From contig JAEZFW010000065.1 in NCBI GenBank assembly GCA_023417315.1, positions 1-64,000 of the forward strand: a stretch of 64,000 nt of DNA. The letters are read 5' to 3'. This document shows, one piece after another, positions 50,048 to 59,302 of this stretch. Numbering within the stretch: position 1 is the first letter of the stretch; the number at the start of each line of letters is the position of its first letter. The stretch comes from Pseudomonadota bacterium. Its GTDB lineage: Bacteria > Pseudomonadota > Gammaproteobacteria > Steroidobacterales > Steroidobacteraceae. A model generated the notes under the pieces. That model saw only the letters and a program-made list of their open reading frames with translations. It had not been told where the DNA came from and searched no databases. The translations under genes were made by a program, and so were the position numbers.

Positions 50048-52912
50048 ATGTCGACTCATCAACAAGAATCTCGGAAGTTGCGTGTGCGAGGCGGTGTTGG
50101 ATTGCTCGCGCTGTTGTTCGTGTCGAGTGCAGCGTATGGTCAGGGCAGCGGAATACCAGGGCCAGGGGGTTGTCCCGGACCCTCGGCGCCAGACGGCCCA
50201 CCGCCCGAAAGCACGCCATGGTTGGAACCGGCGCGCTCGGCGGAGGAGCGTACCCAGCTGCTCATGGCGCAAATGACGCTGAATGAGAAGGTCGATCTCG
50301 TCACGGGCGATCTCTGCAACAATTACGGCTTCTACAACAAGGCGATCCCAAGAGTAGGTATTCCCGCGCTTACGATGGCCGACGGACCTGCGGGCGTTCG
50401 CGTGAACGATCGTAATGTAAATGGCGGACGCGCAACGCAGCTGCCGGCGCCGATCGCACTCGGCGCAACTTGGGATCTCGAGCTTGCAAGGGCCTACGGC
50501 GATGTCGTCGGGCAGGAGACGTTCGCGACGTTTCACAACGTGATCCTCGGTCCGACTGTCGACATTGTGAGAACGCCTCTGTGGGGGCGAGCTTTCGAAA
50601 CGTACGGCGAAGATCCTCATCTGATCTCCGAAATGGTGCGGCCCGTCGTGCGTGCGATCCAAGAGCATCCGGTGCTCGCAGACGCGAAACACTTCAGGGT
50701 CTACAACCAGGAGCGTCTGCGCCAGACGATCAATGCGCAGATCGACGAGCGAGCGATCCGTGAGATGTACGTGCCCGGTTTCCAGGCAGCAGTCGAAGCG
50801 GGCGTCGCCACGATCATGTGCTCTTTCAATGCCGTGAATGGCGTGCGCTCTTGCGAGGACCCTGCAATGCAGGAGATCTTGAAAGAAGAGATCGGCTTCG
50901 AGGGATTCATTCTCACCGACTACGGCGCAAATCCGAGCACCGCGGCTTCTGCGCTCGCAGGCCTCGATCAAGAGCATCCCGCGGGAGTGTGGTGGGGACC
51001 CAGACTGACGGCGGCGGTGCAGGCCGGCGAAGTGCCGATGGAGGTCTTGGACGACAAGGTGCGTCGCATCTTGCTGCAGATGTTCACGTTCGGTCTGTTC
51101 GACAATCCGGTGCAGATCGCGCCCATGCCTGAGCAAGAGCATGGCGAGGTCGCTCGTACGATCGCCTCGCAAGCAATCGTGCTGCTCAAGAACGAGGCGC
51201 AAAATCTGCCGCTCGCGCTCGATTCGATCAGCTCGATCGCTCTCATCGGCCCCGATGCCGACAATCTGAAAGGGCAAGGTGCCGGAAGCTCTCAAGTCGT
51301 GGCTGCTTACGAGGTGTCGATGCTCGATGCGTTGATCGACCGTGGAGCAGGCGTGAGAGTGAGCTATGTCGAAGGCGTCGATCCGGTGACTCCCGCACAC
51401 CTCTTGCCGGGTCCTCATATCGTTCCCTCTTCGGTGCTTGCGCCGACTGGAGCAGCGGCGGGTACACGTGGACTTCGAGCGCAGTACTGGGACAACACCG
51501 ATTTCTCAGGCGAGCCACTGCACACGAATATCGATAGGCAAGTCGCGACGATGGCGGGATTCCCGATGTTCCCGGGCTTCTTCGCCTCCTCGGTGGATCC
51601 GTTACCTGATGCGTTCAGAAATTCGGACTTCTCTGCGCGGTGGACAGGCACGATCACTGCGCCTGTGAGCGGGGAGTACACCTTTACGCTCACGAGCCTG
51701 GGCCGCGGCTGGGTGTATCTCGATGACCAGCTCATCATCGATCACAGCGTCGTTCACGACATCAGCTCGATGTCTGCGACGGTGACGCTCGAGGCCGGTG
51801 TCCGACGGAATATTCGGGTTGACTACATTTCCGATGTGAACAGCGCGCCCGATGTCGCGACGACGACAGTCGGCGGTCAAGTCGCCTTGCAGTGGGCGCC
51901 GCCTGAAAGCGCTGTATGGCCCTCGATACAAGAAGCCGTCGAGGCAGCCGCAGCGGCCGACGTTGCCGTGATCTATGCTCGCAACTACGAGACGGAGAAC
52001 ATCGATCGGCCGAGCTTGTCGTTGCCGAACGATCTCGATCGACTCATCGCGAGCGTTGCTGAAGCGAATCCCCGGACCATCGTCGTGCTCGTGACCGGTC
52101 AGCCGGTGACGATGCCGTGGGTGGATGCGGTCCCCTCCGTCCTGCAAGCGTGGTACCCCGGTCAGGAGCAAGGCAACGCGATCCTCGATGTTCTGCTCGG
52201 TGAGGTGAATCCGTCAGGCAAGACGCCGGTGACGTTCCCAACGAGTATCGAGCAGACACCAGGCAATTCGCCGGAGCTGTACCCAGGGGTTGACGGTACC
52301 GCGCTTCATAACGAAGGGCTCTACCTGGGATATCGCTGGTACGACCGGCAGGGGTTGGCGCCGCTGTTTCCGTTCGGTCATGGACTGTCCTACACGACGT
52401 TCAACTACTCCGACCTGATCGTCGAGCCAGGCGCGACGGTTACCGATCCAGCGCGCGTCACGTTTACCCTATCGAACTCGGGCGCGCGTGCGGGTGCGGA
52501 AGTTGCGCAGGTCTATTTGGGGTCATTGCCGACGACTGTGGACACGCCGTCGAGGAAGCTGGCGGGCTTCGCGAAAGTGCAGCTCGAGCCAGGCGCGAGT
52601 CAAACCGTGACGATCAACTTGGCACCGCGCTCGTTCTCCTACTGGGACGCAACGAGTCGAGCGTGGACGACTCCACAGGGCATGGTGCCGATCTACATTG
52701 CCTCTTCATCTCGGGACGTTCGACTCACAGGCGAGCTGAGGGTCGGTGAAGTACCGGCGCCGAGTGCTGCAGCCGAGAGTCCCTCTGAAGTCGAAGTGCG
52801 CGGCTCAGGCGGCGGCGGAGGTGCGCTCAGCGGCTGGTCGCTCTTCGGAGGCGTCGTACTGCTGTTAGCAGTGGCGGGTATGCGTCGTCGTCAGTTGTTT
52901 CGCGATGGCTAG
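50048..52912 (+). CDS. Secreted GH3 beta-glucosidase-type glycoside hydrolase with PA14 insert and GlyGly-CTERM-like tail
   Basis: A 954-aa exported enzyme. A signal peptide (about 1-32; LLALLFVSSAAYGQ) is followed by the GH3 N-terminal domain, with ADAKHFRVYNQE and the nucleophile Asp in FILTDYGANPS. A PA14-like insert lies at about 475-620 (LRAQYWDNTDFSGEP...GRGWVYLDDQLIID). Then come the second GH3 domain and a fibronectin-III-like domain. The C terminus (about 915-954) has GGGGG, a membrane helix and RRRQLFRDG, the layout of a GlyGly-CTERM sorting tail. ATG 50048 has GGAGAAG 3-9 bases upstream; ATG 50036 is an alternative. Substrate likely a beta-glucan or oligosaccharide. Confidence 0.9.
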   Translation: MSTHQQESRKLRVRGGVGLLALLFVSSAAYGQGSGIPGPGGCPGPSAPDGPPPESTPWLEPARSAEERTQLLMAQMTLNEKVDLVTGDLCNNYGFYNKAIPRVGIPALTMADGPAGVRVNDRNVNGGRATQLPAPIALGATWDLELARAYGDVVGQETFATFHNVILGPTVDIVRTPLWGRAFETYGEDPHLISEMVRPVVRAIQEHPVLADAKHFRVYNQERLRQTINAQIDERAIREMYVPGFQAAVEAGVATIMCSFNAVNGVRSCEDPAMQEILKEEIGFEGFILTDYGANPSTAASALAGLDQEHPAGVWWGPRLTAAVQAGEVPMEVLDDKVRRILLQMFTFGLFDNPVQIAPMPEQEHGEVARTIASQAIVLLKNEAQNLPLALDSISSIALIGPDADNLKGQGAGSSQVVAAYEVSMLDALIDRGAGVRVSYVEGVDPVTPAHLLPGPHIVPSSVLAPTGAAAGTRGLRAQYWDNTDFSGEPLHTNIDRQVATMAGFPMFPGFFASSVDPLPDAFRNSDFSARWTGTITAPVSGEYTFTLTSLGRGWVYLDDQLIIDHSVVHDISSMSATVTLEAGVRRNIRVDYISDVNSAPDVATTTVGGQVALQWAPPESAVWPSIQEAVEAAAAADVAVIYARNYETENIDRPSLSLPNDLDRLIASVAEANPRTIVVLVTGQPVTMPWVDAVPSVLQAWYPGQEQGNAILDVLLGEVNPSGKTPVTFPTSIEQTPGNSPELYPGVDGTALHNEGLYLGYRWYDRQGLAPLFPFGHGLSYTTFNYSDLIVEPGATVTDPARVTFTLSNSGARAGAEVAQVYLGSLPTTVDTPSRKLAGFAKVQLEPGASQTVTINLAPRSFSYWDATSRAWTTPQGMVPIYIASSSRDVRLTGELRVGEVPAPSAAAESPSEVEVRGSGGGGGALSGWSLFGGVVLLLAVAGMRRRQLFRDG

Positions 52913-52985
52913 CAGCACACAGTGCGGTGCCTCCGCTCAGGCAGCGCAACGTTAATCCTGATGCTCGCGCGGTTCAGTGTGCGAA

Positions 52986-54446
52986 ATGACGGGCGAACGC
53001 GCGAACGGCCGATGCAAGGCGAGCTCGGCGATCGTTCTCACGATCGTTGCGATCTGTGCGGCCTGCAACGGTGATCACCCACGCGCGCCTGCGGAGGTTT
53101 CCTCGACCGCTACAGTGTGGCTGACGACCGCCGATCAATCCCGATTACTCACCCTTCAGGCCCCGATCGCTTTCGTACCCCAGGCGACCGCGAATGCTGT
53201 CTCATTGACGATCGATGTCGACGAGCGAATGCGACACCAAACGATAGGAGGGTTCGGGGCTACCCTCACGCATTCGTCCGCCTGGCTGATTCAACACCGA
53301 ATGACTGCAGAACAGCGCAGCATCCTGATGCGCAATCTCTTCGATGCAGAACAGGGCCTTGGGCTCAGCGCGCTCCGTCATCCAATCGGCGCATCCGACT
53401 TCGCACTCTCGAGCTTCACGTTCAACGATCTGCCGAGCGATGCAACCGACCCCGCGCTCGAGCACTTCTCCATCGATGTCGATCGTGAGTACATGATTCC
53501 CGTGCTGTTGGAAGCACGAGCGATCAATCCGGAGTTGCGAATCATCGGAACTCCCTGGTCCGCTCCTGCTTGGATGAAGACCTCCGGCTCGCTCATCGGA
53601 GGTTCTCTTCTGCCTGAGCACCATGCCGTCTTCGCGAGCTACCTCGTGCGCTATGTCCAGGATTTCGCCGCGTCAGGTGTGCCGATCGCCGCGATCACAC
53701 CTCAGAACGAGCCGCTGTTCGAACCGCCGAGTTATCCAGGCATGTTCATGGATGCGGCTCAACAAGCCGACCTCATCAAGCAGCACTTGGGTCCCGCCTT
53801 GATGCGCGCGGGGCTGACGACGCAGATCTTTATCTATGATCACAATTGGGATCGACCGGACTATCCCATTCAAGTGCTCGATGATCCGCAAGCGCGAGGT
53901 TACGTCGCAGGGAGCGCGTTCCACTGCTATGCCGGCAATGTCAGTGCTCAGTCCACCGTGCACACCGCATATCCGGATAAGCAGATCATGCTGAGTGAAT
54001 GTTCGGGAACAGTGGGCTCCTCGTTCGCGGGAGATCTGCGCTGGGGCATGCAGAATCTGTTCATCGGCGGGATGCGGCATTGGGCGAGTGATGTGCTGCT
54101 CTGGAACCTTGCACTGGATCTTGACTCGGGGCCCCGTAACGGCGGATGCGAGCGGTGTCGCGGGGTGGTGACGATCGATCAGCAAACGGGAGCGGTGACC
54201 TATAACGTCGAATACTATGCCCTCGGGCACGCGAGCCTTGCAGCTCGCCCCGGCGCAGTGAGGATCGAGAGCACGACGCACCAGAACCGAATCGAGACTG
54301 TCGCCTTCGCTAATCCTGATGGATCCATCGCGATGATCGCGTTCAATGCTGCGTCGAACGATGAAACCTTCACAATTCGCTGGTCGGGGCAGGCACTTAC
54401 CTATACGCTGCTCGCGGGTGCAGTCACGACGTTCAAGTGGAGATGA
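52986..54446 (+). CDS. GH30-family glycoside hydrolase, putative lipoprotein
   Basis: A 486-aa GH30 enzyme (glucosylceramidase/endo-glucanase fold). It has TIGGFGATLTHSSAWLI, then the acid/base Glu in ITPQNEPLFEP and the nucleophile Glu in IMLSECSGTVG, and a C-terminal beta domain. An N-terminal hydrophobic stretch ends CAACNGD, so lipidation at that Cys is possible but the lipobox is imperfect. The frame starts with GTG 52977; ATG 52986 is preferred. It follows the GH3 gene by 73 bp and probably works with it on the same glucan. Confidence 0.88.
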   Translation: MTGERANGRCKASSAIVLTIVAICAACNGDHPRAPAEVSSTATVWLTTADQSRLLTLQAPIAFVPQATANAVSLTIDVDERMRHQTIGGFGATLTHSSAWLIQHRMTAEQRSILMRNLFDAEQGLGLSALRHPIGASDFALSSFTFNDLPSDATDPALEHFSIDVDREYMIPVLLEARAINPELRIIGTPWSAPAWMKTSGSLIGGSLLPEHHAVFASYLVRYVQDFAASGVPIAAITPQNEPLFEPPSYPGMFMDAAQQADLIKQHLGPALMRAGLTTQIFIYDHNWDRPDYPIQVLDDPQARGYVAGSAFHCYAGNVSAQSTVHTAYPDKQIMLSECSGTVGSSFAGDLRWGMQNLFIGGMRHWASDVLLWNLALDLDSGPRNGGCERCRGVVTIDQQTGAVTYNVEYYALGHASLAARPGAVRIESTTHQNRIETVAFANPDGSIAMIAFNAASNDETFTIRWSGQALTYTLLAGAVTTFKWR

Positions 54447-54513
54447 ACGGCGGCGTACCTCTTGTAGATCGCATGTATCATTCACGTGGCTAGATTCTGA
54501 AGGGAGGGGAGAA

Positions 54514-54789
54514 ATGCGTCGTTCGAAGCTGATGATAGTGGCCGCGGTCGGCTTTCTCTCGATCGCCTCTTGGGCGCAGGCTGCCGATATTCAGGCGGGT
54601 CGCGCAACCGCGCAGGCGGAGTGCGGCCAGTGTCATGCAGCACGCGACTGGGAGGGCGAGGATGCGCCTTCACTCGAAAGTCTCATGCACGACATCGTTG
54701 CCGGTAAGGTGAGGCATCCGACCAAGGTCGATCTCAATCCGACGGAGATCGCCAACGTTGCTGCTTATTGGGGAGCGGACGAAAAATAG
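54514..54789 (+). CDS. Small periplasmic c-type cytochrome
   Basis: A 91-aa exported protein. The signal peptide (about 1-24) ends SWAQAAD. A single haem site CGQCH (Cys37, Cys40, His41) and a later Met (about 57) fit a class I cytochrome c. It is shorter than usual. ATG 54514 is chosen for its strong GGGAGGGG 5-12 bases upstream; the frame is open upstream into the GH30 gene. Electron partner unknown. It lies in the GH3/GH30 group between coaX and the SPOR gene. Confidence 0.85.
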   Translation: MRRSKLMIVAAVGFLSIASWAQAADIQAGRATAQAECGQCHAARDWEGEDAPSLESLMHDIVAGKVRHPTKVDLNPTEIANVAAYWGADEK

Positions 54790-54843
54790 TATGATTGCGC
54801 GCGCCAACCCTTCTGATAACGATTAGATCCCAGTCGCCCGATC

Positions 54844-55572
54844 ATGCGCACACTGTGTCTTCTGCTGATCCTGGCGAACGTGCTGTATTTCATCTGGTCC
54901 CAGCTCATCGATGTGCAAGTGAATGCGCTCGAGCGTCCGGCGCGCCGCACCGCTGAAGCGCCGCCCCGCATCGTGCTCGCGAAAGAAGCGCCGGATCTTG
55001 CGCAGGAAAGCGCGCAAGAGCTCGAGGCTGCCGAGCCTTCGAGCGCCGCGCCCGTGCAGTCGCCGACGCAGCAGATGTCGAGAGCGACTCCGGGCGACTC
55101 ATTGACATGCACGAGCGTGGGACCGTTCGCGGAGCTGGCGGAAGCGGCACAAGCGCAAGCGGCGCTTCGAGGCGCCGGATTCAGTCCGCGCCAGCGCATG
55201 GAGCAGGGCGAGCTCTGGGTCGGTTATTGGGTGAGCGTGCAGAATATTTCCACACGGGCGGATGCTGAAGATGCGGTGGCGACGCTCAAGAGCAACGGCA
55301 TCGACGATGTGTATCTGATGCCCGGCGGCGATCCTTCCTACACGCTGAGCCTCGGGGTGTTCTCCGACTATCAGCGCGCGCAGAGGCGTGCCGATGAGGT
55401 TCGAGCCACGGGTCTCGAGCCCAAGATCGAGGATCGAAAGCGCGCGGGGTCGGTCTATTGGCTCGACGTCGACCTCCCCGAGCCGGGAACGCTGATCGAC
55501 ACCTCTATCTTCCAGTCAGATCCCGGGAAAATCATGCGGCTGGAGCTGAGGGGGTGTCCGGGAAGCGCTTAA
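54844..55572 (+). CDS. SPOR-domain membrane protein
   Basis: A 242-aa protein with an N-terminal membrane anchor (LCLLLILANVLYFIWSQ), a Glu/Ala/Pro-rich linker (about 30-90) and a SPOR domain (about 120-200; LWVGYWVSVQNISTRADAED, YTLSLGVFSDYQRAQRRADEV) that binds denuded peptidoglycan at the septum. In Pseudomonas-type genomes the order is birA, coaX, SPOR gene, tRNA genes, which fits here except for the group inserted before it. Confidence 0.88.
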   Translation: MRTLCLLLILANVLYFIWSQLIDVQVNALERPARRTAEAPPRIVLAKEAPDLAQESAQELEAAEPSSAAPVQSPTQQMSRATPGDSLTCTSVGPFAELAEAAQAQAALRGAGFSPRQRMEQGELWVGYWVSVQNISTRADAEDAVATLKSNGIDDVYLMPGGDPSYTLSLGVFSDYQRAQRRADEVRATGLEPKIEDRKRAGSVYWLDVDLPEPGTLIDTSIFQSDPGKIMRLELRGCPGSA

Positions 55573-55582
55573 CGCGCCGCTC

Positions 55583-55740
55583 GTGATTCGTGACTCGCGG
55601 GTCGTAAGAGGATGGCGCACGACGAGCGCCATTTGGTCCGCCGCGCTGCCCCGGTAGCCGACACTGCCTTTCCGGATTAGAATCGCGGCCGTTCGCGGCT
55701 CATCGTTTCCCTAGTCACGAATCACGAGTCACGTCTCACT
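55583..55740. repeat. Heptad inverted repeat between the SPOR gene and tRNA-Thr
   Basis: Left units start at 55583, 55590 and 55597 (GTGATTC, GTGACTC, GCGGGTC). Right units start at 55713, 55720 and 55727 (AGTCACG, AATCACG, AGTCACG), followed by TCTCACT. The arms are approximately complementary. The repeat ends 8 bases before tRNA-Thr. Confidence 0.7.
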
Positions 55741-55748
55741 TCTACGTA

Positions 55749-55824
55749 GCCGGCTTAGCACAGTTGGTAGTGCACCTGATTTGTAATCAGGGGGTCGGGG
55801 GTTCGAGTCCCTCAGCCGGCACCA
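55749..55824 (+). tRNA. tRNA-Thr (anticodon TGT)
   Basis: A 76-base cloverleaf. The acceptor arm GCCGGCT/AGCCGGC is complete and the gene encodes its own CCA end (55822-55824). The D arm has TAGCACAGTTGGTAGTGC, the anticodon stem is CCTGA/TCAGG around the loop TTTGTAA (anticodon TGT), and the T arm has GGTTCGAGTCC. The neighbourhood after the SPOR gene agrees with the usual tRNA position. Confidence 0.96.
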
Positions 55825-56016
55825 AGCCTCCCTCATCGCAGTCACACGTATTGGCCTTTGGTCCAACATCTGGATCGCTCGAGGCCGTTTAGCCGTACTT
55901 TGCCTTGACGTAGCGGACGAGAGGTGAATCCCGTGTCGGAGCTTGTGTGATGGGCGATTGGCATTCGCATCTCGCACCTTTCGACCGCCCAGCCGGCCCT
56001 TACGGTGGGGGCTCGC

Positions 56017-57072
56017 ATGCAAGCTAGCTCGTCCGAAGCTGCCGCGCCCGCGCGCATCCGCGAGTTTCGAGTCCCATCTTGGCTTCGTGCCCTCGGTCGG
56101 GGCCTGCGGGCATTCGTGCTGGTCACGCTCGTGGCGTGGGCCTCGCTGGCACTCTACTTTTCCAATTTGCCATGGCCATCCGTGCGGCTCCTGCTCGCCA
56201 TCGCTTTCGCCGCGTTCGCGATCTGGTCGCTCTGGCTGACTCGCGACAAAGGACTCATCGCCGTGCTGCTCGCGCTGTTCGTCGGCATCGTCATTTGGTG
56301 GCGCATGATTCCACCATCGCATGATCGAGTCTGGCGAGCCGACGTCGCCGTCATGCCGCGGGCGATCATCGATGGAGATCGAGTGACACTCACCGGCGTC
56401 AGGAACTTCGATTATCGAAGCGTCGATGACTTCACGCCACATTTCGAAACACGCGAGCTCGCGCTATCGCATCTCACGGGCGTCGACTTCTACATCTCCT
56501 ACTGGATGCCCGGCCCGATCGGCCACACGTTCGTGAGCTTCACGTTCGACAACGCGCCGCCCCTGAGCATCTCGATCGAAGCGCGTCCGGAGTCGCACGA
56601 GGGATATGCGCCGATCGCATCGCTCTTCAAGCAATTCGAGTTGATCTATATCGTCGGCGATGAACGCGATCTGGTCCGCGTGCGTACGAACCATCGCGGC
56701 GAGGATGTGTATCTGTACAAGATCGATGTGCCTCGGGACAGTGCTCGCAAGCTGTTTCTCATCTACCTCGAGCGCATCAACGAGCTCGCCGATCGCGCCG
56801 AGTTCTACCACTTGTTGAGCAACAACTGCACTATAAACATCGTACGCTATGCCAACGTTGCGGGCCGCGAGGGGCGCATCGATTTTCGCCATTACCTCAA
56901 TGGGCTCATCGATAGCTATCTCTATGACACTAATCGTTTGAATACGGACTTGCCGTTCGATGAGCTGCGCCGCAATTCGCACATCAATGCCGTCGCTCGA
57001 GCGTCCGAGCATGACGTGAGCTTCTCTGAACGCATCCGTGAAGCGATTCCTACCCGGCGCCCTCAGGACTAG
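56017..57072 (+). CDS. DUF4105-family membrane protein
   Basis: A 351-aa protein with two or three N-terminal membrane helices (FVLVTLVAWASLALYF and following). A periplasmic DUF4105 domain has GVDFYISYWMPGPIGHTFVSFTF, LSNNCTINIVRYANV with a conserved Cys, and ELRRNSHINA. The domain is also found in lacto-N-biosidase-like proteins; its function here is unknown. ATG 56017 is chosen (GTG 56005 is an alternative), with GGTGGGG upstream. Confidence 0.8.
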   Translation: MQASSSEAAAPARIREFRVPSWLRALGRGLRAFVLVTLVAWASLALYFSNLPWPSVRLLLAIAFAAFAIWSLWLTRDKGLIAVLLALFVGIVIWWRMIPPSHDRVWRADVAVMPRAIIDGDRVTLTGVRNFDYRSVDDFTPHFETRELALSHLTGVDFYISYWMPGPIGHTFVSFTFDNAPPLSISIEARPESHEGYAPIASLFKQFELIYIVGDERDLVRVRTNHRGEDVYLYKIDVPRDSARKLFLIYLERINELADRAEFYHLLSNNCTINIVRYANVAGREGRIDFRHYLNGLIDSYLYDTNRLNTDLPFDELRRNSHINAVARASEHDVSFSERIREAIPTRRPQD

Positions 57073-57100
57073 CTGCGATCGTCATACGCCCGAGAGGACA

Positions 57101-59302
57101 TCACGCGCGAGAGCTCTCGAGCGTCGGTGGACGCGCGTTTGCGACGACGCCATCGATCACCAAGGGCAAAGTAAGATGGAAGGCGGCGCCCCGATGCAGA
57201 TTCTCGGCCCATAACCGGCCGCCGTGAGCGGCGATGATCGACCTGCAAATCGACAAGCCGAGACCCAAGCCGCGCACCTTGTTCGTGACGAAGGGCTCGA
57301 AGATCTGCTCGAGTTGATCGCTGGCGATCCCCGTGCCGGTATCGCTGAGCGTGAGCTCGAGGTGTTGCGGGAGAGATCGAATCGCGATCGTCATGATTCG
57401 TTCCTGTTCCGGATACGAAGCCATCGAATCGCAGGCGTTTGCGATCAGATTGAGCAGCACCTGTTGGATCTGTACTCGATCGGCGAGCGCGGGTGGCTGA
57501 CTGTCGTCCAGGGCCAACTTGACTGCGATGTGATTACGCATGAGGTCCCCTCGCGTCAGAACGAGGCTGTCTCTCACGAGGTCGCTCAGTCGGATCGGCG
57601 TGCGCGGGTGCTCCGTCTTGCGCAACATGGATTGGACGCGTTGGATGACCTGCGCGGCGCGCAGATTGTCGGAAACGATGTCGGCCAACGCCTCTTCGAG
57701 CGCTTCCCTGTCGATGTGCTCGGCACATGTCAAGGACGCTGCAGCCTCCGCATTCGCGAGCATCGCGGCGAGCGGTTGCCTGATCTCATGCGCGATCGCA
57801 CCCGAAAACTCTCCAAGGATCGCCGCACGTGCGAGATGCGCAAGCTGTTGATGTTGCTCCTGCACCTCCATCTCGGCACGTTTGCGTGCCGTGATGTCGC
57901 TCGCCATGATGACTGCGCCGCGCCGCGAGTGCTGCAATGATTCGATCGAGTGCTCATACCAGCGAGTGCCCTCGACCGTGCGCACGGGATGCTCTAACTC
58001 GCGGCGCACCTCCCCTCCGTTGAGCACATCCGTCAATGCTTCGAGTATCGCAGCAGCAGCGGTGTCTCCTCGCTTAGCCGATGCTTGGAGCGCAGGGAGA
58101 TATGCCTCGCCCACTTGAGCGCCGCTGCACTCTCGATGCTCAGGTGCCGAGAGCCAAGAATCATTGGCTTCCAGTACCACTCCACGGCTGTCCAGAACGG
58201 CAATTTGGTCGCGGAGCGAGGCCATCACGGACTTGTGCAATGCTTGGCTTCTTTCGAGTGCAATCGTCGTGCGCTTGCGTTCCGCCAGCACCGATGCGAG
58301 CAAGAGTAGCGGCAGACTCGTCACGTTGAGAAAGAGCACGGTTGCAAGCGCATTCTGAACGGGCAGGTGTGAGACGAACGGCCCGCTATCGTGCAACACA
58401 CCCCATGTCGCCAGTGCCCCGACAAGCAGCATCGAAGCGCATGCGCCAGTCAGCCCAAATCGGACAGAGGCAAGGACGAGCAGCGGCAGCGGTGCGTACA
58501 GCAGGGCCGAGCCGCTGTGTGAGTGCGCGCTAGGGGAGACGAACACGTACACACCGACCAAGACGAGCGAGATGAAGACTGCGCCCATCTCCAGGAGTCG
58601 ACGTCGCGACACGTTCCATTCCCGTTCGCGAAGGCATGCGGCGCCGATCAGAATCAGTGGCACGAGCGTAATCGTTGCGAACGTGTTCGTAATCGTGCGC
58701 GCCACTATCGTGAGCCAAGTGTCGCCTGCGATCCCTGAGAGTGCGAACGCGGAAGCCATCACACAGCTCGTCAAGAATGGCGCAGCGATGCCTCCGATCA
58801 GGATGAGATTCGCCATCGCCCGCAGACTGTCGAGCCGCACGGGTTGACGCTCCCAGATCACGAGCGCTGCAGCGCCGATGAGGGATTCCGCGCAATTGGC
58901 GACGTACTGGATGACTATCTGCGTGACTTCGGTTGTCGTCGCCTGAGCGAGAATGTGGAATGGCAGCACCGCGAGGCAGTACACCCACCACGTGCGGACG
59001 GGCGCAAGGAGTAGCGCGGCGAGAAGTACCGCATTCGGCGCCCAAAATGCGGATACCGGTGCAGCTGGGAAGGCTAGCGCCGACCCCAGTACGGCGGCGG
59101 CATAGTAAACGGTGCCCGTCGCGATCGGCGCCACCATGCTTCGCCAATTCCAAGCAGTGCTATTCGGGTCCGCAGATGCAAGCGGAGCGTCGGTATATGC
59201 ATGCATCGAGGAGGCGGCGAGATTGGATCGCGGGAGAAGCATGAGTGCGCTCCCCAAGGTGGATCGCCACGAGCTCCATAGGTGGGCGAACCGACGAAAC
59301 AT
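57101..59302 (-). CDS. MASE1-domain sensor histidine kinase
   Basis: A 733-aa membrane sensor. A MASE1 region (about 55-345) has eight helices, beginning VYYAAAVLGSALAF. A PAS-like domain (about 365-465; DQIAVLDSRGVVLEANDSWL) follows. The kinase core has the H-box FSGAIAHEIRQPLAAML, the N-box LLNLIANACDSM, and G-boxes DTGTGIASDQLEQIF and GLGLGLSI. It phosphorylates the FixJ-type regulator encoded just upstream; the start overlaps that gene's stop (TGATG). The start could also be ATG 59206. The signal sensed by MASE1 is unknown. Confidence 0.92.
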   Translation of the reverse strand: MFRRFAHLWSSWRSTLGSALMLLPRSNLAASSMHAYTDAPLASADPNSTAWNWRSMVAPIATGTVYYAAAVLGSALAFPAAPVSAFWAPNAVLLAALLLAPVRTWWVYCLAVLPFHILAQATTTEVTQIVIQYVANCAESLIGAAALVIWERQPVRLDSLRAMANLILIGGIAAPFLTSCVMASAFALSGIAGDTWLTIVARTITNTFATITLVPLILIGAACLREREWNVSRRRLLEMGAVFISLVLVGVYVFVSPSAHSHSGSALLYAPLPLLVLASVRFGLTGACASMLLVGALATWGVLHDSGPFVSHLPVQNALATVLFLNVTSLPLLLLASVLAERKRTTIALERSQALHKSVMASLRDQIAVLDSRGVVLEANDSWLSAPEHRECSGAQVGEAYLPALQASAKRGDTAAAAILEALTDVLNGGEVRRELEHPVRTVEGTRWYEHSIESLQHSRRGAVIMASDITARKRAEMEVQEQHQQLAHLARAAILGEFSGAIAHEIRQPLAAMLANAEAAASLTCAEHIDREALEEALADIVSDNLRAAQVIQRVQSMLRKTEHPRTPIRLSDLVRDSLVLTRGDLMRNHIAVKLALDDSQPPALADRVQIQQVLLNLIANACDSMASYPEQERIMTIAIRSLPQHLELTLSDTGTGIASDQLEQIFEPFVTNKVRGLGLGLSICRSIIAAHGGRLWAENLHRGAAFHLTLPLVIDGVVANARPPTLESSRA

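Noticed and set aside
49913..51418. Long minus-strand frame opposite the GH3 gene (about 501 residues).
   Set aside because: It runs opposite intact GH3 motifs and has no recognisable family; a shadow frame.
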